Source: Dyadobacter psychrotolerans (GTDB taxonomy: Bacteria > Bacteroidota > Bacteroidia > Cytophagales > Spirosomataceae). Taken from it: 64,000 nucleotides of DNA. This document shows positions 17,224 to 27,291 of the stretch, piece by piece (the stretch's first letter is position 1; every line of letters begins with the position of its first letter). Under the pieces are notes generated by a model. The model was not told where the DNA came from. It saw only the letters and a program-made list of their open reading frames with translations, and searched no databases. Location of the stretch: the NCBI RefSeq assembly GCF_004349265.1, contig NZ_SMFL01000006.1, forward strand, positions 186,001 through 250,000, written 5' to 3'. Made by a program: the position numbers and the translations under genes.

Positions 17224-18235
17224 GCAGCTTTATGCCTGTAAGCTGCGTAAAGCGGTGTTTACCCAACACAAAATATTCCCAAACTACACTTCTGAAATAA
17301 AGAGGCGATCTGAAAGTTGAACGTTTCTGACCCTTTGTCAGGGATGGAATCATACGGTAAAAAGCAAAATGCGCCTGCAGAATGGCAAGGACATCCGGCC
17401 ATGCTCCTGTGGCCATAAACCGGACACTGGAAACGCCATCCAGTATCAGCCTGAATATGACTGTCTTCCAGCGCCTTCCTTTTGGAAGGTTTTTGAAGAG
17501 CATTATTAAATTATTCCGGTAATTCAGAAATGTTTTTTGAGGATTGGATTTATGAAGTGTGCCGCCTCCGACATGATAAACCGTCGATTTTCCTGAATAA
17601 GTAATCCGGTAACCCATGTTAAGCAGTCGCCAGCAAAGATCGATTTCTTCCATATGGGCAAAAAAACGTTCATCAAAACCTTGTGCTTCGTGAAAAGCAT
17701 CTGCTCTTACAAACATGCAGGCACCTGTAGCCCAAAAAACATCCTGCTCATCGTCGTACTGGCCTAAATCTTCTTCCCGTGTATCAAAAATGCGACCGCG
17801 GCAAAATGGATAACCCAGGTAATCCATATAACCGCCTGCCGCTCCGGCATATTCAAAGTGTGTCCGAAGATCGTAAGCACGTATTTTTGGCTGACAGGCA
17901 GCAATTTTTTCATCCGACTCCATAAAAGAAATAACCGGATCAATCCAGTTTTCCGTCACTTCAACATCAGAATTGAGAAGCACGTAATATTCAGCACTGA
18001 TTTGCCAAAGGGCATTATTGTAGCCCCCGGCATAACCTTTATTCTCCGAAATAGTAAGTGTTTTCACTTCCGGATAATATTCCTGAAGCCATTCGAGCGA
18101 ATGATCTGAAGAGGCATTATCTGCCACCCATATTTCGTAACCTGCTGAATGTTTTAAAACATCAGGAAGAAATTGCTGAAGATAATGCCTGCCGTTATAA
18201 TTAAGAATAACAATCGCAACACGGGAAGAAGTCAT
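17207..18235 (-). CDS. Family 2 glycosyltransferase
   Basis: A 342-residue GT-A-fold enzyme: VAIVILNYNG at residues 6-15, ADNASSDHS for nucleotide-sugar contact, the DXD-type motif LNSDVE around 91-96, and a catalytic-loop segment ERFFAHMEEIDLCWRLLNMGYRI. It is like the rhamnosyl/GlcNAc-type transferases (WbbL/RfbF group) of surface polysaccharide assembly. The C-terminus has hydrophobic stretches that may lie on the membrane. It follows ybaB by 10 bases on the same strand. Donor and acceptor are unknown. Confidence 0.82.
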   Translation of the reverse strand: MTSSRVAIVILNYNGRHYLQQFLPDVLKHSAGYEIWVADNASSDHSLEWLQEYYPEVKTLTISENKGYAGGYNNALWQISAEYYVLLNSDVEVTENWIDPVISFMESDEKIAACQPKIRAYDLRTHFEYAGAAGGYMDYLGYPFCRGRIFDTREEDLGQYDDEQDVFWATGACMFVRADAFHEAQGFDERFFAHMEEIDLCWRLLNMGYRITYSGKSTVYHVGGGTLHKSNPQKTFLNYRNNLIMLFKNLPKGRRWKTVIFRLILDGVSSVRFMATGAWPDVLAILQAHFAFYRMIPSLTKGQKRSTFRSPLYFRSVVWEYFVLGKHRFTQLTGIKLPITPK

Positions 18236-18245
18236 GAAAAATAAA

Positions 18246-18593
18246 TTACTTCATAAATCCGCCTAAATCCAAACCAGGAATGTTTGGCAGAACCCCGTCG
18301 GTTGCTTTTTGAAGATGTTCTTTAATCTTAGGTTCAATTCTTTCGTAAGCTTTGTTTACTGCCGCAACAATCAGATCCTGAAGCATTTCTTTATCTTCCG
18401 GATTTACCAGATCCTTATCGATATCAAGACCAATAAGGTTTTTTTGCCCGTTCACTGTTGCTTTCACCATTCCTCCTCCCGATTCAGCTGTTTCTATTAT
18501 TGTCCCCAGCTGATCCTGAGCTTCTTTCATTTTGGCCTGAAGGTCTTTCATTTTTCCCATCATGCCCATCATATCTGCCATATTTCCAAACAT
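18246..18593 (-). CDS. YbaB/EbfC family nucleoid-associated protein
   Basis: A 115-residue DNA-binding protein. Met-rich start (MFGNMADMMGMMGKMKDLQ), coiled helix to about residue 40, then GGGMVKATVNGQKNLIGLDID and DLIVAAVNKA, the family signature; it acts as a dimer that binds DNA nonspecifically. In many bacteria ybaB lies next to dnaX-recR, but here it precedes a glycosyltransferase gene. It is 52 bases downstream of the T9SS cargo gene on the same strand. Confidence 0.9.
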   Translation of the reverse strand: MFGNMADMMGMMGKMKDLQAKMKEAQDQLGTIIETAESGGGMVKATVNGQKNLIGLDIDKDLVNPEDKEMLQDLIVAAVNKAYERIEPKIKEHLQKATDGVLPNIPGLDLGGFMK

Positions 18594-18645
18594 ACCGCTC
18601 TGATTAATTTGTTCAGTTATAAACCTGAATTTCTGATAATGGTTC

Positions 18646-20568
18646 CTATCTTAAAAGCATAAAAGTACCACTTTTTTCTACTTCCTGATTAATATCGTCC
18701 ACGAAACGGATTTTATAAACGTAAGCGCCAACAGCGGCGTTTTTACCATTTATTCTGCCGTCCCAGCCAACAGCAAGATCATTTGAATGGAAAACAACCT
18801 GCCCCCAGCGATCTAAAACTGAGAAACTAAACGATTGTACCTGATCCGCTTTTGCCAGAAGCTGATCGTTCACGTCATCTCCATTGGGTGAGAATGCATC
18901 AGGGACAAAAATACCTGCGCTTCTTTTATAATAGAAAATATTAGAAAAACTTTCAAAATCTCCGCTGGCCGAATGGGCACGCACCTGAAAAGTATATTCC
19001 AGATCACTTTGCGCATTGAGTGACGGTGTGAAAGAGCTACTTAGCTGTTTGTCAATTTCATCCGCAGAGCCACTGCTTTGTCCCTTTTGAATCATTACAT
19101 AATTTCCAACCGGTTCCAGGAATGGTCTTTCTGTATTCCAGGTAAAATTAGAGAGCGCATTTTTTAATGTTATACTGCAAATAGGGTCCGATGGCGGCAA
19201 TTTCTGTCCGCATGCGTTTTGGTAGCTCAGTCTGTAACAATAGGATTGTTCATTCGCCTGAACATCCGAATCAATATATTCATTCTCATTGCTTAGCGTC
19301 ACCAGCCTTTTAAAAGTGGTGCTGCCTGCTTCCGACTTCTCAATAGTTAGCTCATAATTACTTTTAGGGCCCGCACCGGGGATAACTGCATTAATCACAA
19401 TCTGCTTATCACTACTGACTGAGACCGAAGCCTGCGTAATCGGTTTCGGCTGCGCTATTTCAGTTTTGACAGTGACCGGCGCAGAAGTTGACGTAACGCT
19501 GTTGGTTCTGGCTACAACCTGATATTCAAACTGGTCACCACACTGTACATCTTCGTCAGTAAAAGACGTTTCATTGATCCCAAACGTTTTTAAAGAAACA
19601 CCATCCCGGAATAATTCATATCCTGTAAATCCCCTTCCCTCAGGATATTTATTCCATGATAAGACATTTTTCTCATCAGCAGATTTTCCGGTAACCACCA
19701 TAGTTGTTACCAAGCCTGATTCGAGCTGTCCGCCGCAAAGATCTCTGGAAGATAACCTGAGCTGATATATCTGACTGGAATTTATATTATCCATTCTGTA
19801 AAATATCGCCGCCCCACCCGACGATCTTGTACCGTGTGTGCTGAAGTTATTTCCATCGGTACTGTATTGAATCTGTGTAGCGATAGATGTAATCCCGGCA
19901 TAATTCATTTCAATACTCCCATTGTTTTTTACTTCAACTTTACTGATTTGGATATCATCCAGTTTAACCTGCTGAAAGGATACGGGAATAGTTCTGGCAG
20001 TTCCTGATTTGCATGAAGTATTTACAGTATAAACTCCTTTCACACTAATGACGGGAGTAAGAGAAGTGCTTGCATAAACGTGTTCAAAAGTCAACGCATT
20101 ACCTTTAACCCAGGTATCAATTTTACCATCACCCCAGTTAATCTCAGTTTTATCGTATGCGTTCAAGTAATAATTGTCTGTAAAAACCAGCCTGACCTTT
20201 CCTCCGCCACACGAAGCATATTCAAACCATGGCGTGTCTGTTTCATAAACTTTGATTTGTTTACAGGAAGAAAAAACACCGGATGATATGGCGCCATACT
20301 GGAGAATGGTGTAATTCCCAGCCGGATACGTGTACGATGAATAGTTGGCGTAGGCGGGATTAGGAGATCCGTCATAAGCAACCGAATAACCTACTGTGAT
20401 GGTATTAGGAACATTGTTCTTTATGTTAATCGTTAATGGCGCACATCCCTCTAAAGGCGTAATTTCAAAATTTCCGCCTCCTATTCCGCATAGCCCCTGA
20501 CCCATCAGGGTACCAGTGAAAAAAAACTGACTAAAGATTAAATGAATTATAAGTAATCGTATTTTCAT
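18646..20568 (-). CDS. T9SS type B cargo protein with gliding-motility-associated C-terminal domain
   Basis: A 640-residue secreted protein. Signal peptide to about residue 23, then a PKD-like domain (GNFEITPLEGCAPLTINIKNN), fibronectin-III-like beta domains with YELFRDG-type strands, and a C-terminal type B sorting domain at about 555-640: FVPDAFSPNGDDVND...FSVLDRWGQVVFHS...WDG..NGK.A..GAYVYKI. Such proteins are exported by the type IX system and attached to the surface. No catalytic domain is visible, which suggests adhesion or structure. It is a tandem paralogue of the upstream gene. Confidence 0.85.
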   Translation of the reverse strand: MKIRLLIIHLIFSQFFFTGTLMGQGLCGIGGGNFEITPLEGCAPLTINIKNNVPNTITVGYSVAYDGSPNPAYANYSSYTYPAGNYTILQYGAISSGVFSSCKQIKVYETDTPWFEYASCGGGKVRLVFTDNYYLNAYDKTEINWGDGKIDTWVKGNALTFEHVYASTSLTPVISVKGVYTVNTSCKSGTARTIPVSFQQVKLDDIQISKVEVKNNGSIEMNYAGITSIATQIQYSTDGNNFSTHGTRSSGGAAIFYRMDNINSSQIYQLRLSSRDLCGGQLESGLVTTMVVTGKSADEKNVLSWNKYPEGRGFTGYELFRDGVSLKTFGINETSFTDEDVQCGDQFEYQVVARTNSVTSTSAPVTVKTEIAQPKPITQASVSVSSDKQIVINAVIPGAGPKSNYELTIEKSEAGSTTFKRLVTLSNENEYIDSDVQANEQSYCYRLSYQNACGQKLPPSDPICSITLKNALSNFTWNTERPFLEPVGNYVMIQKGQSSGSADEIDKQLSSSFTPSLNAQSDLEYTFQVRAHSASGDFESFSNIFYYKRSAGIFVPDAFSPNGDDVNDQLLAKADQVQSFSFSVLDRWGQVVFHSNDLAVGWDGRINGKNAAVGAYVYKIRFVDDINQEVEKSGTFMLLR

Positions 20569-20711
20569 AGTGCGCTACATTGAAGTCAATTCCCAGGGTA
20601 ATCCAGCTGCGATAATATTTCAATTACAAAAATTAAAAGAAAGCTGCAAAAATAAGATATTTATCAATTGATACTCTTACCATTAACTATGTATACACTT
20701 ATAAATCTGTT

Positions 20712-22658
20712 TTAACGAACCAATACGAAACTTCCGGTTCTAGAAATCTGCTCCTGGGTTGGTGTAGAGGCTTCGATTTTATAAAGGTAGTATCCTGGCA
20801 ATGCTGGTTTTCCACCGATTGTCCCATCCCAGCCATCAAGTGCATTTTCTGACTGAAAAACAACTTCGCCCCACCGGCTGTAAATCAACATCCTGAAAGT
20901 GGTAGTAAAGTAACTTTTGACCTCAAACCGTTCATTAATCCCGTCTCCGTTGGGTGTGAAAATATCCGGAATAAGCATGATGACATCACTTCGTAAGCTG
21001 ATAACATTGGAATAACTTACCAAATTACCATTGCCCGACTCCGCTCTGATTTGAAAACTGCCAGCCGACTGCGTGTCCAGATCGATTTTATGAATGAGAT
21101 CCAGTTGTTTTGGTATCTCGTCCGTAGTTTGTCCGTTTATATCGGTTTGAATGAGATCATAAGCACCAACGCTTCCTATAAACGGAGACGCTCCTGTCCA
21201 ACTTATATCCTGAACACCGCTTTTTAATAAAATAGAGCATATTACATCGCTGGGCGGAGACACAAGTTTACAGGCATTCTCATAACTAAAACGATAGCAG
21301 TAAGAAGTTTCGGAAGTATTTACTTCCTGATCTTTGTATATAAGGTTTTGATTACTTAATCCGGATACCTTTTGAAAATCGCTGCTTCCGGAATTAGCCC
21401 TTTCAACGATCAGGTTATAAGTACTCGTTAATCCGTCTCCTGACAATACTATTTTAGAGGTAATCAGATTATTGCTTTCAACCGTAACACTGGCTTGTTT
21501 AATTGCTTCGGGAGAAGAAGATTGCGGCCGGATTGTAATGGGAGCCGAGTAAGAACGTACGTCACCCTCTATAACGGCCACAACTGCATATTTATAATCT
21601 GTACCGCATTTAACTTTATCATCCAGATAAGACAATTCCGATGGTGTATTGAAAATCACACCGTCATCCCGCAGCAGCTGAAATTCAACCAACTTCTCCG
21701 AATTGGTACGCTGCTCCCAGGTAACCGAATTTACTTCATCAAGAACAAGCGTGCCTTTTTTGACAATTACACTGCTTACAATATTACTTTCAGAAGGATT
21801 TTCGCAGATGTCTTTGGAAATAAGTTTAAAACGGTAAATCTGGTCAGGATTCAGATTTTCGATAGTAACCGATACAGGACCCTTTACGGAAGCTGTTTTT
21901 CCTGTTGATACAAACATGGCATCGCCTTTGTCTATAAAAACTTCTGTATTGACTCCCTCCATGCCCTGATAAAGGATTTTGGCTTTGCCATCCGCGGTCA
22001 TTTCAACATTGCTAATTTTGATACTGGCAAGAGACGGAGGTGTAGCCTCACCAGTCAACGTCCTGGACTTTACCTCCGATGCACAAAAGTCACCATTGTA
22101 CACACCTTTGATTGTAATCGAAGGCTTTTGACTCATAATTTTGTCGTGAAGAAGCAATCCACCCTTATCTACTCTTATCGGTGGCCCGTCGCCCCAGTCA
22201 ATTTCGATCTTGTCATAAGCCCGATAAATTGCATCATCCACGAGTGTGAGCCTCACCCGGCCGTTGTTGCAGCTTGTGAGATATCCGTTTGGAGCCGCAG
22301 TTTCTCTGACTTTATAATCTTTACATAAAACAAAGCCTGTTCCGCTTGCGCTTCCAGCCTGTAAAATGGTGTAGGTCCCAGGTTTGGTATAAACATAAGA
22401 AAGATCAGGGGTTCTGTCGACTAATACAGGCGCATCTGTTTGAGTCCTGTTAAAATTATAAACATAATAAACATCCTGAGCTCCGGATTTATCATTTTTT
22501 AACGTCACAGCTTTTTGGACACACCCATCAGCAGGATCAATTGTAAAAGCACCTTTGAAGGCATTCTCACAAAACTGAGCTTGTACTTTTGCTGAAAAAA
22601 GCCAGACACATATTCCAAAAAACACAAAAAGTAGCTTTCCCTTCATTGAGTAAATCAT
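20712..22658 (-). CDS. T9SS type B cargo protein, tandem paralogue
   Basis: A 648-residue secreted protein with the same design as the following gene: signal peptide (LLFVFFGICVWLFSAKVQA-Q), a domain starting FKGAFTIDPADGCVQKAVTLKND, Fn3-like repeats (FQLLRDDGVIF), and a C-terminal sorting domain (IPDIFTPNGDGINERF...MLIYSRWGEVVFQS...GYYLYKIEA). The two genes are separated by 143 bases and keep the same domain order but differ at most positions, so the duplication is old. Surface adhesin is the likely role by family. Confidence 0.83.
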   Translation of the reverse strand: MIYSMKGKLLFVFFGICVWLFSAKVQAQFCENAFKGAFTIDPADGCVQKAVTLKNDKSGAQDVYYVYNFNRTQTDAPVLVDRTPDLSYVYTKPGTYTILQAGSASGTGFVLCKDYKVRETAAPNGYLTSCNNGRVRLTLVDDAIYRAYDKIEIDWGDGPPIRVDKGGLLLHDKIMSQKPSITIKGVYNGDFCASEVKSRTLTGEATPPSLASIKISNVEMTADGKAKILYQGMEGVNTEVFIDKGDAMFVSTGKTASVKGPVSVTIENLNPDQIYRFKLISKDICENPSESNIVSSVIVKKGTLVLDEVNSVTWEQRTNSEKLVEFQLLRDDGVIFNTPSELSYLDDKVKCGTDYKYAVVAVIEGDVRSYSAPITIRPQSSSPEAIKQASVTVESNNLITSKIVLSGDGLTSTYNLIVERANSGSSDFQKVSGLSNQNLIYKDQEVNTSETSYCYRFSYENACKLVSPPSDVICSILLKSGVQDISWTGASPFIGSVGAYDLIQTDINGQTTDEIPKQLDLIHKIDLDTQSAGSFQIRAESGNGNLVSYSNVISLRSDVIMLIPDIFTPNGDGINERFEVKSYFTTTFRMLIYSRWGEVVFQSENALDGWDGTIGGKPALPGYYLYKIEASTPTQEQISRTGSFVLVR

Positions 22659-22816
22659 TTACCAAATACACATTACCGTCCGCCTTTGAAACGCATTAAG
22701 GTAATCCTTTGTTTCGTCTAATACGAATCCAAAAATAGAACATTTCCACATTTAGACTGTACCTTTGGATTTTAAAACGAGTTTTTGTTTAAAACTATTT
22801 TTCATCAACTCAATTA

Positions 22817-24064
22817 ATGAATAATAACGGTGATACAACTGTGTTAGATACAATTGAAGAAGCAATAGATGCGATACGTCGCGGAGAAATGATCATTGTC
22901 GTTGACGATGAAGATCGTGAAAATGAAGGAGATTTTGTTTGTGCAGCCGAGCTGATTACGCCCGAAATTGTCAATTTCATGGCACGTGAAGGGCGCGGTT
23001 TGATTTGTGTTCCTATTACAGAAGAACGTTGTGCGGAACTGGATCTGGAAATGATGGTGGGCAATAACACCGCTTTACATGAAACAGCATTCACAGTTTC
23101 GGTGGACTTACTTGGTAACGGGTGCACTACCGGAATTTCGGCCAGTGATCGTGCCAAAACAATACAGGCACTGGTGAATCCGGAAACAAAACCGGAAGAT
23201 CTGGGACGTCCGGGACATATTTTCCCTTTAAAAGCAAAAAAAGGCGGGGTGTTACGACGTACCGGTCACACGGAAGCAGCGATAGATTTTCCACGCCTGG
23301 CAGGACTATCCCCCGCAGGTGTACTTGTGGAAATTTTGAACGAAGACGGATCGATGGCACGTTTGCCACAGCTTCGGGAAATAGCAAACAAGTTTAATCT
23401 GAAACTGGTAAGTATTAAAGATCTGATTGAATACCGGTTAAAAGAAGAATCGCTGATTAAAAGAGAAATAGGCGTGGATATGCCTACCAACTGGGGCCAT
23501 TTTGATTTAATTGCTTACAGACAAATTAATACAGGCGATTTGCATCTGGCTTTGGTAAAAGGAACCTGGGAAAAAGATGAGCCAGTATTGGTGCGGGTGC
23601 ACTCTTCCTGCGTAACCGGTGATATTTTCGGATCCTGCCGCTGCGATTGCGGACCGCAGTTACATGCTGCCATGGATATGGTTGACAAAGCTGGAAAGGG
23701 TGTGATCGTATATATGAATCAGGAAGGCCGTGGCATCGGCTTGCTGAATAAACTGCGTGCTTACAAACTTCAGGAAATGGGACGCGATACCGTGGAAGCA
23801 AATCTGGAACTTGGTTTTACAAGCGACGAGCGTGACTATGGTGTAGGAGCGCAAATTCTGCGTGACCTGGAAATTTCAAAAATTAAACTGATAACGAACA
23901 ATCCCCGGAAACGGGCCGGGCTAATTGGCTACGGATTGGAAATTGTTGATTCAGTGAATATAGAAATTCCTTCCAATCCTCACAACGTCAACTATTTACT
24001 GACAAAAAGAGATAAAATGGGTCATAATTTGAGCAATCTTACATTTCCCGTAAATAAAGGATGA
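22817..24064 (+). CDS. ribBA: Bifunctional DHBP synthase / GTP cyclohydrolase II RibBA
   Basis: Makes both early riboflavin precursors. Residues 1 to about 205 are the DHBP synthase with [16 protein letters not shown] and the [13 protein letters not shown] region. From about 212 follows GTP cyclohydrolase II with [21 protein letters not shown], whose three cysteines bind zinc (about 265-280), and the catalytic [21 protein letters not shown]. Full length (415). A TACCTTTG box at 22760-22767 may be its -7 element. The stop overlaps the next start (ATGA). No FMN riboswitch fold was seen upstream. Confidence 0.95.
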   Translation: MNNNGDTTVLDTIEEAIDAIRRGEMIIVVDDEDRENEGDFVCAAELITPEIVNFMAREGRGLICVPITEERCAELDLEMMVGNNTALHETAFTVSVDLLGNGCTTGISASDRAKTIQALVNPETKPEDLGRPGHIFPLKAKKGGVLRRTGHTEAAIDFPRLAGLSPAGVLVEILNEDGSMARLPQLREIANKFNLKLVSIKDLIEYRLKEESLIKREIGVDMPTNWGHFDLIAYRQINTGDLHLALVKGTWEKDEPVLVRVHSSCVTGDIFGSCRCDCGPQLHAAMDMVDKAGKGVIVYMNQEGRGIGLLNKLRAYKLQEMGRDTVEANLELGFTSDERDYGVGAQILRDLEISKIKLITNNPRKRAGLIGYGLEIVDSVNIEIPSNPHNVNYLLTKRDKMGHNLSNLTFPVNKG

Positions 24065-24489
24065 CCCAGGTTCAAATTGCCGTAACAGAAAATGATATTC
24101 TCAAATGCCGCAGCGCTGTACAGGCACTGCGGCCTTTTTTAACGGATGACATTTATCCCGAAGCCGTACAAAAAACACTTGCTGACAATCGTCAGATGAT
24201 TTTTATTGAAGAAAATGGTGAAGCTTCGGCTGTTGCTGTTTTTGAAACGGGTTACAACCTATTTAGGGGAAAATACATCTATATTGATGACTTGTCGACC
24301 CTTCCGGTGTCAAGAGGCAAAGGATTTGCTGGAATTTTACTGGAATGGATTTTTGATTATGCCAGAAAGGAAAATTTTGATGAAGTACATCTCGATTCCG
24401 GTGTAAGTGAGGCTCGTGCAAATGCACACCGTCTTTACCTGAACAAAGGTTTTCAGATCAGCAGTCTTCATTTCTCTACAAAACTTTAA
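24061..24489 (+). CDS. GNAT family N-acetyltransferase
   Basis: A 142-residue protein. The acetyl-CoA loop is [15 protein letters not shown] (about residues 82-96), preceded by the strand [11 protein letters not shown] and followed by [14 protein letters not shown], the usual GNAT order. It overlaps ribBA by 4 bases, so translation is coupled, and the heptose-kinase-like gene follows after 41 bases. The substrate cannot be read from the sequence. Confidence 0.85.
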   Translation: MTQVQIAVTENDILKCRSAVQALRPFLTDDIYPEAVQKTLADNRQMIFIEENGEASAVAVFETGYNLFRGKYIYIDDLSTLPVSRGKGFAGILLEWIFDYARKENFDEVHLDSGVSEARANAHRLYLNKGFQISSLHFSTKL

Positions 24490-24530
24490 TTTCCTTCGGG
24501 AGATCTTTAATCAGAACAGCAAAAATTGTA

Positions 24531-25508
24531 ATGGATATTAATCAGGTTTTTGAAGCATTTAATTCGCTGCGTGTATTAGTAATTGGTGATGTTATGCTCG
24601 ACTCCTATGTTTGGGGAAAAGTTGAAAGAATTTCGCCGGAAGCGCCGGTTCCTGTGGTAAATGTGCAAAAACGGGAATATCGTCTCGGTGGAGCCGGAAA
24701 TGTACTTCTTAACGTACAGGCATTGGGTGCTGAAGCAATAGTTTGTACAGTTATTGGAACAGATAGTCCTGGCGATTTGCTTAAAAACAGTCTTTCGACA
24801 AAAGGATTAAACTGCGAAGGACTAATCCGGAGTGAAAACCGGATCACCACCATTAAAGAACGGATTATTGCCGGATCGCAGCAGGTAGTAAGGATCGATA
24901 CGGAAACCGATAAACCAATCAATAAAACGGAAAGTCAGCTTTTGGTTTCAAAGGCCAAAGAACTGATTCCTTCCTGTAATGTGATCATTTTTGAAGATTA
25001 TGATAAAGGCGTTTTGACAGCGGAATCTATCGCAGAAATTACAGACTTTGCAAATGAACACGACGTTCCAACAGTTGTGGACCCGAAAAAACGAAACTTC
25101 CTGGCTTATAACAACACAACGCTTTTTAAACCAAATCTGAAAGAATTGAGAGAAGGTTTAAAAATTGAGTTTAATGTTGATGATCCCGATGAGCTAAAAG
25201 CGACTGTACAGCATTTAAAGGAAACTTTAAACGTAAAGGGTGCTTTAATAACGCTTTCGGAACGTGGTGTGTTTATTGATTTTCAGGATGAGATTCATAA
25301 ACTTCCTGCACATATCCGTCAAATTGCCGACGTATCCGGCGCGGGTGACACCGTAATTAGTATTGCCGCATGCTGTGTTGCGCTCGGTCTTCCTTCAAAA
25401 TCCATTGCCGCGATTTCAAATCTTGGCGGCGGATTGGTTTGCGAACTTGTCGGTGTGGTTCCTATCAATAAGGAATTGTTGAAAACGGAAGCGAAAAAAT
25501 TGGTTTAA
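24531..25508 (+). CDS. Heptose-7-phosphate kinase-like PfkB protein (HldE N-domain/RfaE1)
   Basis: A 325-residue ribokinase-fold enzyme. VIGDVMLDSYVWG, RISPEAPVPV and RLGGAGNVLLNVQALGA match the kinase domain of HldE/RfaE1, which makes ADP-heptose for LPS core; the anion hole and catalytic Asp are in SGAGDT at about 269-274. The nucleotidyltransferase domain of HldE is absent, so it would need a separate partner. It ends flush with the convergent DUF6268-like gene. Sugar specificity is inferred from similarity. Confidence 0.82.
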   Translation: MDINQVFEAFNSLRVLVIGDVMLDSYVWGKVERISPEAPVPVVNVQKREYRLGGAGNVLLNVQALGAEAIVCTVIGTDSPGDLLKNSLSTKGLNCEGLIRSENRITTIKERIIAGSQQVVRIDTETDKPINKTESQLLVSKAKELIPSCNVIIFEDYDKGVLTAESIAEITDFANEHDVPTVVDPKKRNFLAYNNTTLFKPNLKELREGLKIEFNVDDPDELKATVQHLKETLNVKGALITLSERGVFIDFQDEIHKLPAHIRQIADVSGAGDTVISIAACCVALGLPSKSIAAISNLGGGLVCELVGVVPINKELLKTEAKKLV

Positions 25509-26489
25509 TTACCAGTTAATTCCCGTTTGTCCTAAGCCTAATTTACGTACAAACCGGGACGAAAAACCTGACCTGCTGGTGATGTACCGAACACTGGCTC
25601 CGATGTATGGTGTTGTTGCAGGTGTGTAAGAAGTAAGATTTTCGCGGGCACTATTGAAAGTTCGCAGCTGCCGAAACGTAGTTACTCCTGCTTCCAAAGA
25701 AATATTTATTGCTGAAAACAAATGTGCGTTTGCCGCAATTCCGGTTTTAATCTGACGGTAATTTTCACGGCGAACCATTTTCTCTTCCGGTGTCTGGATC
25801 TGGAAACCTCCACTGTAACCGTTCAGGCCAGCCAGAAAATCGACATTAAACCACTTTGTAGCCTTGTAATTGGCATTCACCATAAAAGGAAGCAATGCCG
25901 AAACCCGCCATTGTTTGCCAAGACCTTTATTAATCCCAAAAACCGGAACGAAACGCAGCTTTTGGTTATATGTGATGGCCGAGCCATAAATAATCTGAGT
26001 CCGTAAACCCAGAATATGCATTCTTGCTGCTCCTCCCCAAAAAAATGGCTGAGGTGCAAAAAACGTTTCATTGGTCTCGGTTACACCAAGACCTCCTCCA
26101 TAAACCCAAAGCCTGTCCTTAATACTTGCCGACATCCGGATCACACCCAGGGAAAGTGTTTTATAACCGTTATCCGGCGTGTTTTTGCTATCAACGGTTG
26201 GCTGAATCTGCGTAAATTGAGCAAGCATAACCGTATGAACTGCCCGCAGATCCAGCTTCTTTTTCAAACTGTAACCCAGCTGCACCTCACTTTGAATGGG
26301 AATTATTCCGTAAAAACCGCTTCTTGTCATACCATAGTCCTGCGTTCCGTTCAAACTGGAAGGAACCGTATAATCTGCTTTCAAAGTAACATTGGGATAA
26401 AACAAACGGCTAAGCGAGAAATGCTGTGCTTTAGCAGAAGAAACCAATGCCAGTGACAGACAGACAGTGAGGTAACGAAAATGATTCAT
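25509..26489 (-). CDS. Outer-membrane protein, DUF6268-like
   Basis: From the ATG at 26489, 326 residues with a signal peptide (MNHFRYLTVCLSLALVSSAKA-Q); the longer form from 26519 adds ten residues before it and is less likely. The body has many beta strands with alternating residues (LKADYTVPS, VQLGYSLKKKLDLRAVHTVML, YIGASVRYITS), fitting an outer-membrane barrel. The family (DUF6268) has no assigned function. The stop adjoins that of the kinase gene (convergent). Confidence 0.6.
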   Translation of the reverse strand: MNHFRYLTVCLSLALVSSAKAQHFSLSRLFYPNVTLKADYTVPSSLNGTQDYGMTRSGFYGIIPIQSEVQLGYSLKKKLDLRAVHTVMLAQFTQIQPTVDSKNTPDNGYKTLSLGVIRMSASIKDRLWVYGGGLGVTETNETFFAPQPFFWGGAARMHILGLRTQIIYGSAITYNQKLRFVPVFGINKGLGKQWRVSALLPFMVNANYKATKWFNVDFLAGLNGYSGGFQIQTPEEKMVRRENYRQIKTGIAANAHLFSAINISLEAGVTTFRQLRTFNSARENLTSYTPATTPYIGASVRYITSRSGFSSRFVRKLGLGQTGINW

Positions 26490-26657
26490 GCGGATGTGTT
26501 GGGGTGCAGTTTTGGGCAAATAACGTGAAAGTTTAAGGTGTATTGTATTTCCTGATTTTCACTTCCAAAACATACCGTTTTTCATACTGTCGTAAATAGA
26601 AAAATCTGTTTGTAGTATTTCGCTATTAGAGTTTAAGAAAGGGATAACACAAAACTC

Positions 26658-27071
26658 CTAACGGCGATCCATTTTCAACAAACTTTGTCCCCATTCAATC
26701 GTAAGTGTGTTGCCAGTTAATTCTATAATTTTAGCACTTTCGGGAGTATTTGGATTGATGAGCGGTATACAATTCGGCTTTCCGAACTGAAATGAGATAA
26801 TGTCTTTATCGATGGAATAACGTTCTGCCACATTACACCAACCACCATCAAAGGGCGTAATGCCAACAGATCCCAATTTTCCTTTGCGATCAAAGATGAC
26901 GTTAATCCGGCTAGACTTATATGGTTCCTTTAATGTACTGTCCGGATGCGTTTTGTAAGCAATTACATCCCAGGAACCTACCAAAGATTTGGACGAGGGA
27001 TCATTAGACTTGCAGGCAGATACAAAAATTAGCATCGAAACCTGGACGATGAGTAAAATTATGTTTTTCAT
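26658..27071 (-). CDS. Small lipoprotein, lipocalin-like
   Basis: 137 residues; signal peptide with lipobox VSAC (C20), then SLVGSWDVIAY and strands spaced as in lipocalin-type lipoproteins of Bacteroidota, ending TLTIEWGQSLLKMDRR. There is a lone gene on each side with gaps over 130 bases, so it is monocistronic. No function known. Confidence 0.6.
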   Translation of the reverse strand: MKNIILLIVQVSMLIFVSACKSNDPSSKSLVGSWDVIAYKTHPDSTLKEPYKSSRINVIFDRKGKLGSVGITPFDGGWCNVAERYSIDKDIISFQFGKPNCIPLINPNTPESAKIIELTGNTLTIEWGQSLLKMDRR

Positions 27072-27291
27072 TTTTATAATATCATTTAAGTATATTTCAA
27101 GAGAGTCGGTTTTTCTGTAAATGGTTGGAAATTAAAATTTTAGAGGCCTATGCTATTAGGTCAAATGTTAAACGCCAATCAGTTTATCTTATAAAAGGGC
27201 AGGTATACAGGTACTAAAGGTTAAATATTGAGTATTATCTACTAACACTTAATAAGATATTGTTGCTAATCCACAAACGTAAATATTTCCA

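Noticed and set aside
22659..22816. FMN riboswitch before ribBA
   Set aside because: The conserved multi-stem FMN aptamer sequences are not seen; only a plain promoter-like box is present.
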